DNA from: Spirosoma fluviale
GTDB lineage: Bacteria; Bacteroidota; Bacteroidia; Cytophagales; Cyclobacteriaceae
Assembly (NCBI GenBank): GCA_945868725.1
Contig: CAMBMU010000009.1
Coordinates: forward strand, 1-53,324
DNA length: 53,324 bases
Reading direction: 5' to 3'
Positions 15,627-24,794 of this stretch are shown here, in pieces; position 1 is the stretch's first letter, and the number at the start of each line of letters is the position of its first letter. The notes beneath the pieces were generated by a model. That model saw only the letters and a list, made by a program, of their open reading frames with translations. It was not told where the DNA came from and ran no database searches. The translations under genes and the position numbers were made by a program.

Positions 15627-18080
15627 ATGCGTCCACGAATTTTACCCTTTTTCCATCTATTCGCTTCTTTTGCATTTCTCTCTTCCCTAAGTTTTGGGCA
15701 ATCCCTTTCTTCCTCCCAGCAATACCATCAGTTGCTGCAATTGCGAGAAACCAAGCGGGTATTGTATGTAGCAGCCCATCCAGATGATGAAAATACGCGC
15801 ATGATTGCGTATTTGGCCAATGGAGAACACGCGGAAGTGGCATATTTGAGCCTCACCCGAGGCGATGGGGGACAAAACCTCATCGGCAAGGAATTGGGAA
15901 TAGAATTGGGGCAAATTCGTACCCAGGAATTGATTAAGGCTCGATCCGTTGATGGTGGACAACAGTTTTTTACACGTGCACTGGATTTTGGATACAGCAA
16001 GGATCCAACCGAAACCCTTCAAAATTGGGATAAAGAAAAGGTCCTGGCAGATGTGGTTTGGGCGATTCGTAACTTCCAACCCGATATCATCATTACCCGA
16101 TTCAATACGACTCCGGGCATTACCCATGGTCATCATACCACTTCAGCTATCCTTGCCAATGAAGCATTTGCCCTTTCTGGTGATCCAAAAGCCTATCCAG
16201 AACAATTGAAAGATGTAAAGCCTTGGCAAGCGAAACGTATTTTTTTCAATGCCTACAATTTTCGTGGAGAATTTGAGCCAGAAGCGGGAAAACGCTACTA
16301 TGCGATGGAAGTAGGAGGCTACGATCCCTTATTGGGTAAAACCTACCACCAGCTTGCAGCTGACAGCCGCACGATGCACAAATCACAGGGTTTTGGATCT
16401 ACGGCAGGTGCGGGTAGTGCCAAAGATTTTCTAGAGCAGGTAGGAGGAGAGCCCTATGTGAATACTCCTTTTGATGGAGTCAATAGCCGTTGGGAAGCAG
16501 TTCCTGGCGGGCTAGAAGTGAAAGCCAAAATAGACCAATTGCTTAAAAATTTCAACTTGAGAGAAACGGAGAAAAACCTGCCCAGTTTATTGGAGACCCG
16601 TGCAGCCATGCTTCGCCTAGATTCAGGAACTCCTTGGGTAAAGGAAAAATTAAAGAAGGTAGAAAACCTCATTTTTCAATCCCTAGGCTTGAAAATAGAG
16701 TATGTGGCAACTAAAGAATTTGGGTTTCCATGTGAAAAAATACAGACTGAACTTCTCCTTGTCAATCCATCCCAGGAATCAATTTCAGAAGTGGCTTTCC
16801 AACTTTATGATACCTATTATGTTGGAAAGGACGCAAAAGGAAATGAAGGTACCCGACTTCCCATTGCTTTTGAAATTAACCCCCAAGAAAGCTATTCACA
16901 TCCCTATTGGCTTCAAGAGCCCCTCGATGGCGCCTTGTTTTCCATACCCAATCAGCAGAAGATTGGCCTTCCCTTTGAACTAAAGTTTGCCGGTACCTTA
17001 TCATTTTCCTTGGGCGGCCAAAAGTTTCAAGTAACCGTTCCTTTAGTCTATAAATACAACGACCCGATTGATGGAGAGGTAAAGCAGCCATTCACTGTAG
17101 TTCCTGAGGTAGCGCTTTCGCTTTCTAAAGAATTGGTATTTCTGGTGGATGGAGCAGACCCTACAATTGAGGTACTGGTAAATTTTCAAAATCAGTTACT
17201 GGATGGTAAATTGGACTTTGAGGGGCTAAGTCCGAATCAGTTTAAGCTTGTTGCTGTGGAAGATCTTCCTGCTCAAAAGCAACGGAAGTATACTGTTACT
17301 TTTTTACCTCAAAAAAATGGAAAGCAGGTGATTACTGCACGATTTACTACTTCCAATGGGAAGATTTTTGATCAAGTTACACAGCGAATATCTTACAAAC
17401 ATATTCCCAATTTGACCTATTTCAGTCCAGCACAAATCCAACTGATCCAAGAAGACTGGAAGATTTCTGGTGGAAAAGTCGGCTATCTTGAAGGGGCAGG
17501 GGATGAGGTTCCGGAGGTTTTGTCCGCTTTGGGATATCAAGTTAGTTTCCTCGATGAAGTCAATTTGGAATTGGATGTGTTGAAGCAGTATCAAGCCATA
17601 GTAGTGGGTATACGTGCCTACAATACGCAAGAATTCTTGGCGAGTAAACAGCCAATCCTAATGGATTACGTGAAGGCTGGTGGCAACTTAATTCTGCAAT
17701 ACAATACGAGCAGCCCATTGGTAACTTCCCAGTTGGGCCCTTATCCCTTTGAGATTGGCCGTGACCGTGTTGCAGTAGAAGGTTCGCATGTGGATGGGGA
17801 TTGGGAGAGTAGCCTGCTTAGTAGTCCAAATAAGATACAACAAAAGGATTTTGAGGGTTGGGTGCAGGAACGAGGGCTTTATTTTGCCTCCAAAGTGGAT
17901 GAACGCTATCAGAGTCCATTGACGCTACAGGATCCTGGAGAAACTCCAACTAAGGGTGCCTTGATCACAACTAAAGTTGGAGATGGAACTTATGTATACA
18001 CAGGACTATCTTTTTTCAGGCAATTGCCTGCAGGAGTTCCAGGAGCTATCAAATTAGTTATCAACTTGATTGAGCAATAA
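15627..18080 (+). CDS. PIG-L family deacetylase, large secreted form
   Basis: 817 residues; ATG 15627 preferred over the TTG at 15603 because it starts the signal peptide (hydrophobic stretch, ending LSFGQ at about residue 25). Residues about 40-240 are the zinc-dependent LmbE/PIG-L domain: AAHPDDENTR, the metal-binding HPDD motif; LTRGDGGQN; and ITHGHHTTSAILA, the C-terminal His motif. Relatives deacetylate N-acetylglucosamine-containing molecules. About 550 further residues hold beta-rich segments and a C-terminal Rossmann-like/ThuA- or glutamine-amidotransferase-like part (YQAIVVGIRAYNT, MDYVKAGGNLILQYN). It is the first gene of an operon with a 34-residue membrane protein and a sodium:solute symporter, suggesting periplasmic processing of a substrate that is then imported. 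Confidence 0.88.
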   Translation: MRPRILPFFHLFASFAFLSSLSFGQSLSSSQQYHQLLQLRETKRVLYVAAHPDDENTRMIAYLANGEHAEVAYLSLTRGDGGQNLIGKELGIELGQIRTQELIKARSVDGGQQFFTRALDFGYSKDPTETLQNWDKEKVLADVVWAIRNFQPDIIITRFNTTPGITHGHHTTSAILANEAFALSGDPKAYPEQLKDVKPWQAKRIFFNAYNFRGEFEPEAGKRYYAMEVGGYDPLLGKTYHQLAADSRTMHKSQGFGSTAGAGSAKDFLEQVGGEPYVNTPFDGVNSRWEAVPGGLEVKAKIDQLLKNFNLRETEKNLPSLLETRAAMLRLDSGTPWVKEKLKKVENLIFQSLGLKIEYVATKEFGFPCEKIQTELLLVNPSQESISEVAFQLYDTYYVGKDAKGNEGTRLPIAFEINPQESYSHPYWLQEPLDGALFSIPNQQKIGLPFELKFAGTLSFSLGGQKFQVTVPLVYKYNDPIDGEVKQPFTVVPEVALSLSKELVFLVDGADPTIEVLVNFQNQLLDGKLDFEGLSPNQFKLVAVEDLPAQKQRKYTVTFLPQKNGKQVITARFTTSNGKIFDQVTQRISYKHIPNLTYFSPAQIQLIQEDWKISGGKVGYLEGAGDEVPEVLSALGYQVSFLDEVNLELDVLKQYQAIVVGIRAYNTQEFLASKQPILMDYVKAGGNLILQYNTSSPLVTSQLGPYPFEIGRDRVAVEGSHVDGDWESSLLSSPNKIQQKDFEGWVQERGLYFASKVDERYQSPLTLQDPGETPTKGALITTKVGDGTYVYTGLSFFRQLPAGVPGAIKLVINLIEQ

Positions 18081-18081
18081 G

Positions 18082-18186
18082 ATGGAAGAGAAAGAGATTC
18101 CTTGGACCAAACTGTATATCGCTTTGATGCTCAGTTTAGTTGTAATGATTGGATTAATGTATGGCTTAACAATCGCGTATTCATGA
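18082..18186 (+). CDS. 34-residue single-pass membrane protein
   Basis: An ORF of 34 codons found by reading the gap between PIG-L and symporter genes. It starts 1 nt after the PIG-L stop and its TGA overlaps the symporter ATG (ATGA, 18183-18186). The N-terminus is charged (MEEKEIPWTK) and is followed by one hydrophobic helix (LYIALMLSLVVMIGLMYGLT). This tight geometry supports translation and coupling. Known analogues in principle are the small partner proteins encoded before some SSS transporters (DUF4212 or YjcH/DUF485 types), but those usually have two helices and I see no sequence match. It is probably a transporter subunit or regulator; function is an inference. Confidence 0.7.
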   Translation: MEEKEIPWTKLYIALMLSLVVMIGLMYGLTIAYS

Positions 18187-19901
18187 GTACACTAGATTGG
18201 TTGGTGCTATTTTTGACCCTACTTTTTATTTCCATTTATGGGGTTTACAAAACTCGTGGCAAGCAAAGTTTGGAAACCTATCTCAAGGGGAATACGGCTA
18301 ATTGGTGGACGATAGGCTTATCCATTATGGCTACGCAGGCTTCTGCTATCACTTTTTTAAGTACACCTGGACAAGCCTACGAAGATGGGATGCGTTTTAT
18401 CCAGTTTTACTTTGGCTTACCCTTGGCCATGATTATCATTTCGATTGCCTTCGTACCCATTTACTACAAGTTGAAGGTATATACGGCCTATGAGTACCTT
18501 GAAAGCAGATTTGATCTGAAAACAAGAACCCTGACTGCGCTCTTATTTATCGTGCAGCGTGGATTGGCAGCTGGGATTACCATCTATGCACCTGCCATTA
18601 TTTTGTCTACGCTGCTCGGTTGGAATTTGACCTTGACTAACATTTTTATTGGGGTGCTTGTCATTTTATATACCGTTTCTGGGGGAACAGAGGCAGTATC
18701 GATTACCCAAAAGCAACAAATGGCGGTGATGATGGGAGGGATGGTTTTGGCAGGAATAATGGTTATCCAGCTGTTGCCAATTTCCATGCCCGAAGCCCTT
18801 CGCGTGGCAGGAAAGATGGACAAGCTAAATGTGGTCAACTTTGATTTTAATTGGGAAGACCGCTATTCGATCTGGTCGGGGATGACTGCAGCTGTTTTTT
18901 TATTTTTAAGTTACTTCGGTACCGACCAAAGTCAGGTACAACGCTACCTTTCTGGGCAAACATTGGCCCAAAGCCGAATGGGCTTGCTGATGAATGGATT
19001 TTTGAAGATCCCCATGCAGTTTCTTATTCTATTTATTGGGGTGTTGGTTTTTGTTTTTTATCAATTCATTACTCCGCCAATTCATTTCAATCAAGTACAA
19101 ACTGAGTCGCTTCGTAAAAGTAGCCATGCTTCCGAACTAGCACGTCTGGAAGGAGCCTTTCAAGCCAATTTTGATTCCTCCAAGGTTATTTATTCGCAAT
19201 TGCTCTCTGCAATGGAACAAGAGAAGGAGGAGGCTACTGTAGCAGGATTAACGGGGACTTTAAAAAGTTTGAAAGCTGGCCAACAAGAAATCCGAACTGA
19301 AGTAAAGTCCTTACTACTTACACACGATCCTGAAGCAGAAACCAGGGATACGGATTATGTATTTATGCGCTTTGTGATGGATTACCTACCAACGGGGGTG
19401 GTGGGCTTGTTGTTCGCTGCCATTTTTGCAGCAGCGATGTCTTCCTCCTCTTCAGAATTGAATGCCTTGGGTACCACCACCACAGTGGACTTGTATAAGC
19501 GATCTATCCGTAAAGAGGCAAGTGACAGCCATTATGTGCGTTCATCTAAACTTTTCACCGCATTTTGGGGATTTGGAGCTATCCTTTTTGCTACGTATGC
19601 CTCTTTGTTTGAAAATCTCATTCAGGCAGTGAATCTCTTGGGTTCTTTATTTTATGGAACCATTTTAGGTATTTTTATTGTGGGCTTCTTTGTTAAATGG
19701 ATCAAAGGGCGAGCAGTATTTCTAGCAGCAATTCTTTCAGAGGCGCTGATATTGGTAGTCCATTTTTTCAATGGGCAGGGACTTTTTGGATTGGAGTGGA
19801 ACATAGGATTCCTCTGGTACAATGCCATCGGTTGCCTTGCTGTGGTCTTATTTGGCTTGATTCTTCAGCTCTTTGTTGGAAGTAGCGACAGTAAAAAATA
19901 A
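18183..19901 (+). CDS. Sodium:solute symporter (SSS family)
   Basis: 572 residues. The start is ATG 18183, overlapping the 34-codon gene; the 27 codons upstream in frame are a shadow. About 13 transmembrane helices. SSS landmarks: WWTIGLSIMATQASAITFLS (Na+ site region), STPGQAYEDGMRF, AYEYLESRFD and GTDQSQVQRYLSGQ. A hydrophilic segment of about 85 residues (305-390, Glu/Lys/Gln-rich, helical) interrupts the membrane domain before AAIFAAAMSSSSSELNALGT; this long loop is unusual for the core fold, though I believe related Bacteroidota transporters carry it. The substrate is probably the product or precursor of the PIG-L enzyme, for example an amino sugar or sialic-acid-like compound, but this is only inferred from the operon. 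Confidence 0.92.
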   Translation: MSTLDWLVLFLTLLFISIYGVYKTRGKQSLETYLKGNTANWWTIGLSIMATQASAITFLSTPGQAYEDGMRFIQFYFGLPLAMIIISIAFVPIYYKLKVYTAYEYLESRFDLKTRTLTALLFIVQRGLAAGITIYAPAIILSTLLGWNLTLTNIFIGVLVILYTVSGGTEAVSITQKQQMAVMMGGMVLAGIMVIQLLPISMPEALRVAGKMDKLNVVNFDFNWEDRYSIWSGMTAAVFLFLSYFGTDQSQVQRYLSGQTLAQSRMGLLMNGFLKIPMQFLILFIGVLVFVFYQFITPPIHFNQVQTESLRKSSHASELARLEGAFQANFDSSKVIYSQLLSAMEQEKEEATVAGLTGTLKSLKAGQQEIRTEVKSLLLTHDPEAETRDTDYVFMRFVMDYLPTGVVGLLFAAIFAAAMSSSSSELNALGTTTTVDLYKRSIRKEASDSHYVRSSKLFTAFWGFGAILFATYASLFENLIQAVNLLGSLFYGTILGIFIVGFFVKWIKGRAVFLAAILSEALILVVHFFNGQGLFGLEWNIGFLWYNAIGCLAVVLFGLILQLFVGSSDSKK

Positions 19902-19932
19902 GTACGGAGTAAAAATTTAAATGGATTCAAAA

Positions 19933-19966
19933 AAGAAGCCTTCGAAATTCCGAAGGCTTCTTAATT
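19933..19966 (+). terminator. Rho-independent terminator after symporter
   Basis: 12-bp perfect stem AAGAAGCCTTCG / CGAAGGCTTCTT with a 6-nt loop, followed by a weak T-rich tract. It closes the PIG-L operon. Confidence 0.8.
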
Positions 19967-19974
19967 GTTTATTT

Positions 19975-20119
19975 GATTCTCCGCTTTTTCACCACTAACC
20001 AGAGAAAAGAAGGTTTGAGGTTCAATTAGGTGAGCTGTGGACCGTGGACAGTCAGCTGTCAACGATTATCCGCAGTTTTAAATAGCTGAGCTGTGCTACT
20101 GGCATGATTGCGGATAATC
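19975..20119 (-). repeat. Dispersed element, copy C (145 bp, inverted)
   Basis: Reverse-complement relative of copy B. Its plus-strand ends are GATTCTCCGC (19975-19984, one mismatch) and GCGGATAATC (20110-20119), with an internal GATTATCCGC at 20064-20073. Read on the minus strand it gives GCGGATAATCGTTGACAG, CTGTCCACGGTCCACAGCTC and a pyrimidine-rich stretch ending in AAAAAGCGGAGAATC, in the same order as copy B. It ends 7 nt from the stop of the DUF2911 gene and starts just after the symporter terminator. Confidence 0.75.
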
Positions 20120-20126
20120 CTATTGC

Positions 20127-20975
20127 TTATTTGATTGACTTGATCAAGCGGTCGTTCAATCCCACATAATCCAAGTTTTTGCCCTCTTCCGCTAGCTTCT
20201 TAGATTTCGTTGCAGACTCTAAGGCTTCTGTCTTTTTGGCAAGGCTCATTTCGATTTTAGCTTGAAGGTGTAAGGTCCAATACTTTGGATCACTTGCAGT
20301 GGATTGTTTGATCCAGGTGTAGGCTTGATTCAGATCCTTATTACTTGTGAAATAGTAATTGGCAGCCTGGTAGAGCAAAGCAGGATTTGTGCTTTGGGCA
20401 TCAATTACTTGCTTTTTAATGTCTTCCATGACAATGGGATCTACCTCTGTTTGAATCGTAAATTCTACTCTAGTTTCTTCCCATTTGATGGAAAGATCCG
20501 CGCTGGCATCGGTCAATTTGTTGAAGCTAATTTCGAAGGAGTCATACAACCGGCTTGTTTTTGCAGGTGTTGCTGTAAAACGAAGGAGGTCATCTTTGGT
20601 TTCGTATCCGATTGCTCCCCATAGTTTTGTGTTTTTACTTAGGATCATGGTCCAAGTAGATTTTCCTGGAATGGAGTAGAGTGCATAGGCGCCAGCTGGT
20701 ACTTTTGTTCCACTGATGATTACATCAGTTGAGAAGTTAAGGATAGTTGCTCCATTGGCACCAGTTCTCCAAACTTGTCCGTAAGGCACCAGTTCACCAA
20801 ATATTTTTCTACCCTTTGTGCTGGGTCTGCTAAAGTCAACAGTAACATCCGTAAGTCCCACTTTTTGAATAATTTTTGAGCTAGGGCTTGCCTGAGGCAT
20901 TTGGATTTGTTGAGCCGTACCAATTGTGGTTACAAAAAGCAGGGCTAGGATAAGGAAATTGATTTTTGTTTTCAT
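20127..20975 (-). CDS. DUF2911 domain protein with C-terminal TPR-like region
   Basis: 282 residues, secreted: signal peptide to about residue 21 (FVTTIGTAQ). Residues about 25-170 match DUF2911, with VTVDFSRPSTKGRKIFG, VPYGQVWRTGANGAT, PAGAYALYSIPG and WTMILSK. The C-terminal 100 residues are helical and TPR-like (LYQAANYYFTSNKDLNQAYTW; AKIEMSLAKKTEALE). The role of DUF2911 is unknown; it is frequent in Bacteroidota periplasmic proteins. The gene is divergent from the hydroxyacid dehydrogenase gene, with 186 nt between them. Confidence 0.9.
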   Translation of the reverse strand: MKTKINFLILALLFVTTIGTAQQIQMPQASPSSKIIQKVGLTDVTVDFSRPSTKGRKIFGELVPYGQVWRTGANGATILNFSTDVIISGTKVPAGAYALYSIPGKSTWTMILSKNTKLWGAIGYETKDDLLRFTATPAKTSRLYDSFEISFNKLTDASADLSIKWEETRVEFTIQTEVDPIVMEDIKKQVIDAQSTNPALLYQAANYYFTSNKDLNQAYTWIKQSTASDPKYWTLHLQAKIEMSLAKKTEALESATKSKKLAEEGKNLDYVGLNDRLIKSIK

Positions 20976-21161
20976 ACAATTTTTAAATTAGGAGTAAAAT
21001 CGTCGAATATAAGATTCTTCTTTTGTTTTTGCTCTTGAGGTTTACAACTGCAAGTTGATAGTTTATTCTCTTTTTTTTTGAAAATGCTTCAGGAATTTGA
21101 TGAATGAATTTTTTAGCCCTGCTAGAATGACCTACTTTAGGCACTCCTTAGCATCAAGATT

Positions 21162-22082
21162 ATGAGTATAGCCATCATTAGTCCTGGTAGAGATCCAAAG
21201 GCATGGATAGCAGCACTTCTGCACCATCATCCAACCCTAGATTTACAAGTCTTTCCACACATTGATCGACCAGAGGATGTGGAAATGGCTTTGCTTTGGC
21301 AGCATCCTGCTGGTTACCTGAAAAATTTTCCCAAATTAAAGTTGATCAGTTCGCTGGGTGCAGGAGTAGACCATATTTTATCGGACCCTGCTGTTGGGGA
21401 TGAACTTCCAATTGTTCGTATTGTCGATGAAAAATTGACTTGGTCCATGACCAATTATGTTGTTATGGGGGTTTTGAACTTTCATAGGCAGCTTATTCGA
21501 TACCAAGAAGACCAAAAGAAAAAGGTTTGGGATATGTCCAACCCGGAAATTCCTACACGGATAGGGGTAATGGGAGTAGGGGCCCTAGGAGGGGATGTAC
21601 TTGACAAGTTGAATGGTTTGGGATTTGAAGTAGTTGGATTTGGATTTTCAGAGAAAAAAGATTTTCGTTATCCCTATTTTCAAAAAGATCAATTAGATGA
21701 TTTTCTTTCACAGGTCAATGTATTGGTTTGCTTGCTTCCCCTTACACCTGACACAGAGGGTATTTTAAATCTTTCGCTATTTAGAAAATGTAAGAAAGGC
21801 ACATTTTTGATCAATGTAGCCCGTGGTAAGCATTTAATTGAAGAAGATTTGCTCGTTGCTATAGAGGAGGGATTCATTTCTGGAGCGCTTTTAGATGTGT
21901 TTCGAGAGGAACCTTTACCGGAAATACATCCTTTTTGGGTGGAAAAAAGGATTCAGTTGACTCCACATATTGCATCAGTAACAAACCCATTGGCGGCAGC
22001 ACCGCAAATTATTAATAATTATAAACGGTTAATTGCTAGTCTTCCATTTTTAAATCTCGTAAATAGAACTAGAGGTTATTAA
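21162..22082 (+). CDS. D-2-hydroxyacid dehydrogenase, GhrA-type (glyoxylate/hydroxypyruvate reductase)
   Basis: 306 residues, cytoplasmic. NAD(P)-binding motif near residues 135-145 (IGVMGVGALGGDV). Catalytic residues of the family are present: Arg221 in INVARGKHL, Glu250 in FREEPLP and His269 in LTPHIAS. The overall length and the short N-terminal lobe (SSLGAGVDHIL) fit the GhrA subgroup, which reduces glyoxylate and hydroxypyruvate. A glycerate kinase starts at the far end of the window (53185), so the two enzymes could be linked by glycerate, but they are not neighbours. The gene is followed after 9 nt by a universal stress protein. Confidence 0.85.
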   Translation: MSIAIISPGRDPKAWIAALLHHHPTLDLQVFPHIDRPEDVEMALLWQHPAGYLKNFPKLKLISSLGAGVDHILSDPAVGDELPIVRIVDEKLTWSMTNYVVMGVLNFHRQLIRYQEDQKKKVWDMSNPEIPTRIGVMGVGALGGDVLDKLNGLGFEVVGFGFSEKKDFRYPYFQKDQLDDFLSQVNVLVCLLPLTPDTEGILNLSLFRKCKKGTFLINVARGKHLIEEDLLVAIEEGFISGALLDVFREEPLPEIHPFWVEKRIQLTPHIASVTNPLAAAPQIINNYKRLIASLPFLNLVNRTRGY

Positions 22083-22091
22083 TTTTCAACT

Positions 22092-22934
22092 ATGGGAGCC
22101 AACTTCACTATACTTTGTCCGATTGATTTTTCAGAATGTGCTTTGAATGCGCTTGAATATGCGGCTAAGATTGGAGAGAAGTACAAGGCCAAATTGATTG
22201 TTTTTCATGTTTTAAATAGGCAAGATTACCAAAATCTATTTCCTTTGGATTTGGATGGCATATTTCAAAAAGAATTTGTTGAGAAAAAATTAAAGAGTTT
22301 GCAAGAGGCCGTACTAAAAGAAAGCCTTCCAAAAGGACTTAAAAGCTGCGAAGTGGTCATTTTTGAAGGATCAATCGTCCAAACTACAATCTCCTATTCT
22401 CAAAAAATCAACGCGAATTTGATTGTAGTTGGTACGGAGGGAATAAATGAGTTTAGGAAACAAGTGTTTGGAAGTCGGTCTTGCAAGATGGTCTTGCAAA
22501 CCGACAGAGATATTCTCGTGGTACCAAGAAAAGCTTTTTTCAAACGCCCTAGAAAATTAGTTTATGCCTCTGACTATGTCGATGAAGATAAGTCTGCCAT
22601 TAAAAAAGTGGTTGCGTTTGCGAAATTCTTCGACTCAGAGATTGATATTGTTCACATTTCGTCAAGATCTCGGTTGATAGACAAAGCCCTACACAAGACC
22701 ATGGTCGAGGAAATTAAACCAGCTATTTCGTATAAGTTTGTGAATTATGTATTGAAGGCCTTCCGTGATGATGTGGCACTTGGAATTGAGAATTACCTGC
22801 AACTAGCAAAGGGTGATATTCTGGTGACGGTAAGCAAAAAGAAGGATTTTTTCGATCAATTATTTACCAAGAATCTATCTCGAAAGATGTCTTATTTCAT
22901 CACCAAACCGCTTTGGGTGATTAAAAGTTTCTAG
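22092..22934 (+). CDS. Universal stress protein, tandem UspA domains
   Basis: 280 residues made of two Usp domains. The first (about 1-150) shows TILCPIDFSECALNALEYAA and the C-terminal part VVGTEGINEFRKQVFGS, an imperfect version of the ATP-binding G-2x-G-9x-G-S/T motif. The second (about 155-280) begins KLVYASDYVDEDKSAIKK and is more degenerate, without a clear nucleotide motif. Tandem Usps of this kind are common in Bacteroidota. It is probably cotranscribed with the hydroxyacid dehydrogenase gene. Its stop codon is 1 nt from the stop of the convergent TPR gene. Confidence 0.88.
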   Translation: MGANFTILCPIDFSECALNALEYAAKIGEKYKAKLIVFHVLNRQDYQNLFPLDLDGIFQKEFVEKKLKSLQEAVLKESLPKGLKSCEVVIFEGSIVQTTISYSQKINANLIVVGTEGINEFRKQVFGSRSCKMVLQTDRDILVVPRKAFFKRPRKLVYASDYVDEDKSAIKKVVAFAKFFDSEIDIVHISSRSRLIDKALHKTMVEEIKPAISYKFVNYVLKAFRDDVALGIENYLQLAKGDILVTVSKKKDFFDQLFTKNLSRKMSYFITKPLWVIKSF

Positions 22935-22935
22935 C

Positions 22936-23640
22936 CTATTTTTTGGTAAATAATCCCTGAATGAAGGAAGAAAACTCCTTTCGAACCTCCTCTTTTGTAA
23001 AAATCCCCTTGAGAATGCCTAGCAAATGCCCTGCAGTTAATTTTGTGCTTGGAGAGGTGGAGTTAGTTCTTTCCGGTTTTGATTTCCCGGAATGATTTTT
23101 TTTTGTTTCTGGTGCGTCCTCGGACTCTTTTTTCGGAGGGTAGCCTGACAACTCATCTGCCTTATTAAAGTGCTGTTTGGCTTTATCCTGACGGCCCATC
23201 TTTTCTTCAACCAACCCTAGATTATTATAGGACACCGCATCTTCAGGATCCAGTGCAATTGCTTTTTCATAGTCCTGAATGGCTCCAGTCAAGTCCCCAA
23301 TTCGATCTTTTAAGTAAGCCCTGCTGCTGTAGCGATAGGGATTGTTTGGATCTAAGTTGGCAGCACGATCTAGTTCTGTAAGCGCATCCTCATTTCTCCC
23401 CAATAAATGCAATACCACCCCGCGGTCACTTAAGAAATCCGTATTGTAAGGCTCTAACTCAATCAAAATATCAAAATCTGCCAAGGCTTCAGCCCCTTTT
23501 CCCAAGCGAGTTAAGGTTCGTCCTCTAAAGAGATGGAAGAGGGGATTACCCTGTTCGGTACTATTCAATTCTTGGAAAACTTCCAATGCAGTATCAAAAT
23601 TCCCTTCCTTGTATAGCGCTACTCCTTTTTCAAAATTCAT
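22936..23640 (-). CDS. Cytoplasmic TPR protein
   Basis: 234 residues, no signal peptide. Residues 1-170 are about five consecutive TPRs, several near-canonical (ADFDILIELEPYNTDFLSDR, ALTELDRAANLDPNNPYRYS, AIQDYEKAIALDPEDAVSYN). A Ser/Lys/Glu-rich low-complexity linker follows (about 170-205), and then a short helical tail (GHLLGILKGIFTKEEVRKEF). It is likely an adaptor protein; the partner is unknown. It is convergent with the stress-protein gene and divergent from holA. Confidence 0.85.
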   Translation of the reverse strand: MNFEKGVALYKEGNFDTALEVFQELNSTEQGNPLFHLFRGRTLTRLGKGAEALADFDILIELEPYNTDFLSDRGVVLHLLGRNEDALTELDRAANLDPNNPYRYSSRAYLKDRIGDLTGAIQDYEKAIALDPEDAVSYNNLGLVEEKMGRQDKAKQHFNKADELSGYPPKKESEDAPETKKNHSGKSKPERTNSTSPSTKLTAGHLLGILKGIFTKEEVRKEFSSFIQGLFTKK

Positions 23641-23757
23641 CGTCTTTCAATTGGCTTGCAAAATTAACCTAGAATCATCGATTAAAGTTTATTTGCTAAG
23701 AAATTCTCGATGGATTGCGGCCATCTATTATCTTTAGGTGCACGAGTTATTTCCCTT

Positions 23758-24780
23758 ATGGCCCTCCTTCCTGAAGTAGTTTTAAAAGATTTAAAAGCGA
23801 ATAAAATAGCCCCAATTTACTTTTTGCAGGGCGATGAACCCTATTTCATTGACTTAATCAGTGACTACTTGGAAAAGAATGCCATTCCTGAGTTTGAGCG
23901 TGGATTCAATCAAATCGTGCTATATGGAAAGGAAGCTTCAGTAAGTACTATTCTTTCCCATGCGCGCAAATTCCCGATGATGGCTGATCGGCAGTTAGTC
24001 CTTGTGAAAGAGGCTCAGAATATTCCAGACCTCGGAAAAGAAGATGCGCAGAAATTATTGATAGGCTACCTAAGCAATCCCTTGCCCAGTACCATTTTAG
24101 TGTTTGCCTACAAGTATAAAAAACTGGACGGAAGAAGTACTTTAAAAAAGGAGATTGAGAAAAAGGCAGTTTTTGTTGAAGCTGAAAAAATCAAGGATTG
24201 GAAGCTAAATGAGTGGATTGAAGGCTATTTTAAGGACTTAGGATATCAAATTGAAGCGAAAGCGGGACAGTTGCTTGCCGACTCCATTGGCAACAACCTG
24301 GAAATAATGACCAATGAGGTGGGGAAAATGCTCATCAACTTTCCAGAGCCGACTCGATTCACGGTAGATCACATTTCCAAATACATCGGCATCCACAAAG
24401 AATACAACAACTTTGAATTGACCAAAGCAATTGGTTATCGAGATGTGAATAAGGCCAATCTGATTGTCCATTATTTTATTCAAAACCCTAAAAATCATCC
24501 TGTTATCGTTGTTTTCTCTTTGCTGTATACTTATTTTTCTAAAATAGCACTGCTACATCGTGCAGGCGCACTTCCTGAGGCGCAACTCGCTGCTGCCATT
24601 GGTGTGAGCCCTTATGGCGTGAAAGAATATGTAATTGCTTCAAAAAACTACAAGTTGGGCAAGGTAATTGATGTATTTGGATACCTAAAAGAGGCAGATC
24701 TTCGTTTTAAAGGAGTTGATTCCGGAAGCATGACTGAAGGGGAAATACTTCGAGAGCTGGTCTACAAAATAATGCATTGA
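23758..24780 (+). CDS. holA: DNA polymerase III subunit delta
   Basis: 340 residues, the usual length. Delta opens the beta sliding clamp within the clamp-loader complex. Start ATG 23758 (MALLPEVVLKDLKANK) is preferred; the longer frame adds 16 unlikely residues. Diagnostic segments: IAPIYFLQGDEPYFIDL near residue 20, a degenerate nucleotide site lacking a P-loop Lys; FPMMADRQLVLVKEAQ; LDGRSTLKKEIEKKAVFVEAE; and the C-terminal helical domain with KYIGIHKEYNNFELTKAIG and GVSPYGVKEYVIASKNY. The next gene follows closely, so holA may head the TPR/outer-membrane operon. Confidence 0.9.
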   Translation: MALLPEVVLKDLKANKIAPIYFLQGDEPYFIDLISDYLEKNAIPEFERGFNQIVLYGKEASVSTILSHARKFPMMADRQLVLVKEAQNIPDLGKEDAQKLLIGYLSNPLPSTILVFAYKYKKLDGRSTLKKEIEKKAVFVEAEKIKDWKLNEWIEGYFKDLGYQIEAKAGQLLADSIGNNLEIMTNEVGKMLINFPEPTRFTVDHISKYIGIHKEYNNFELTKAIGYRDVNKANLIVHYFIQNPKNHPVIVVFSLLYTYFSKIALLHRAGALPEAQLAAAIGVSPYGVKEYVIASKNYKLGKVIDVFGYLKEADLRFKGVDSGSMTEGEILRELVYKIMH

Positions 24781-24794
24781 ATTCGCTAACTGCC

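Noticed and set aside
18102..18182. Extended start of the sodium:solute symporter
   Set aside because: It is out of keeping with the family and is occupied in another frame by the 34-codon ORF.
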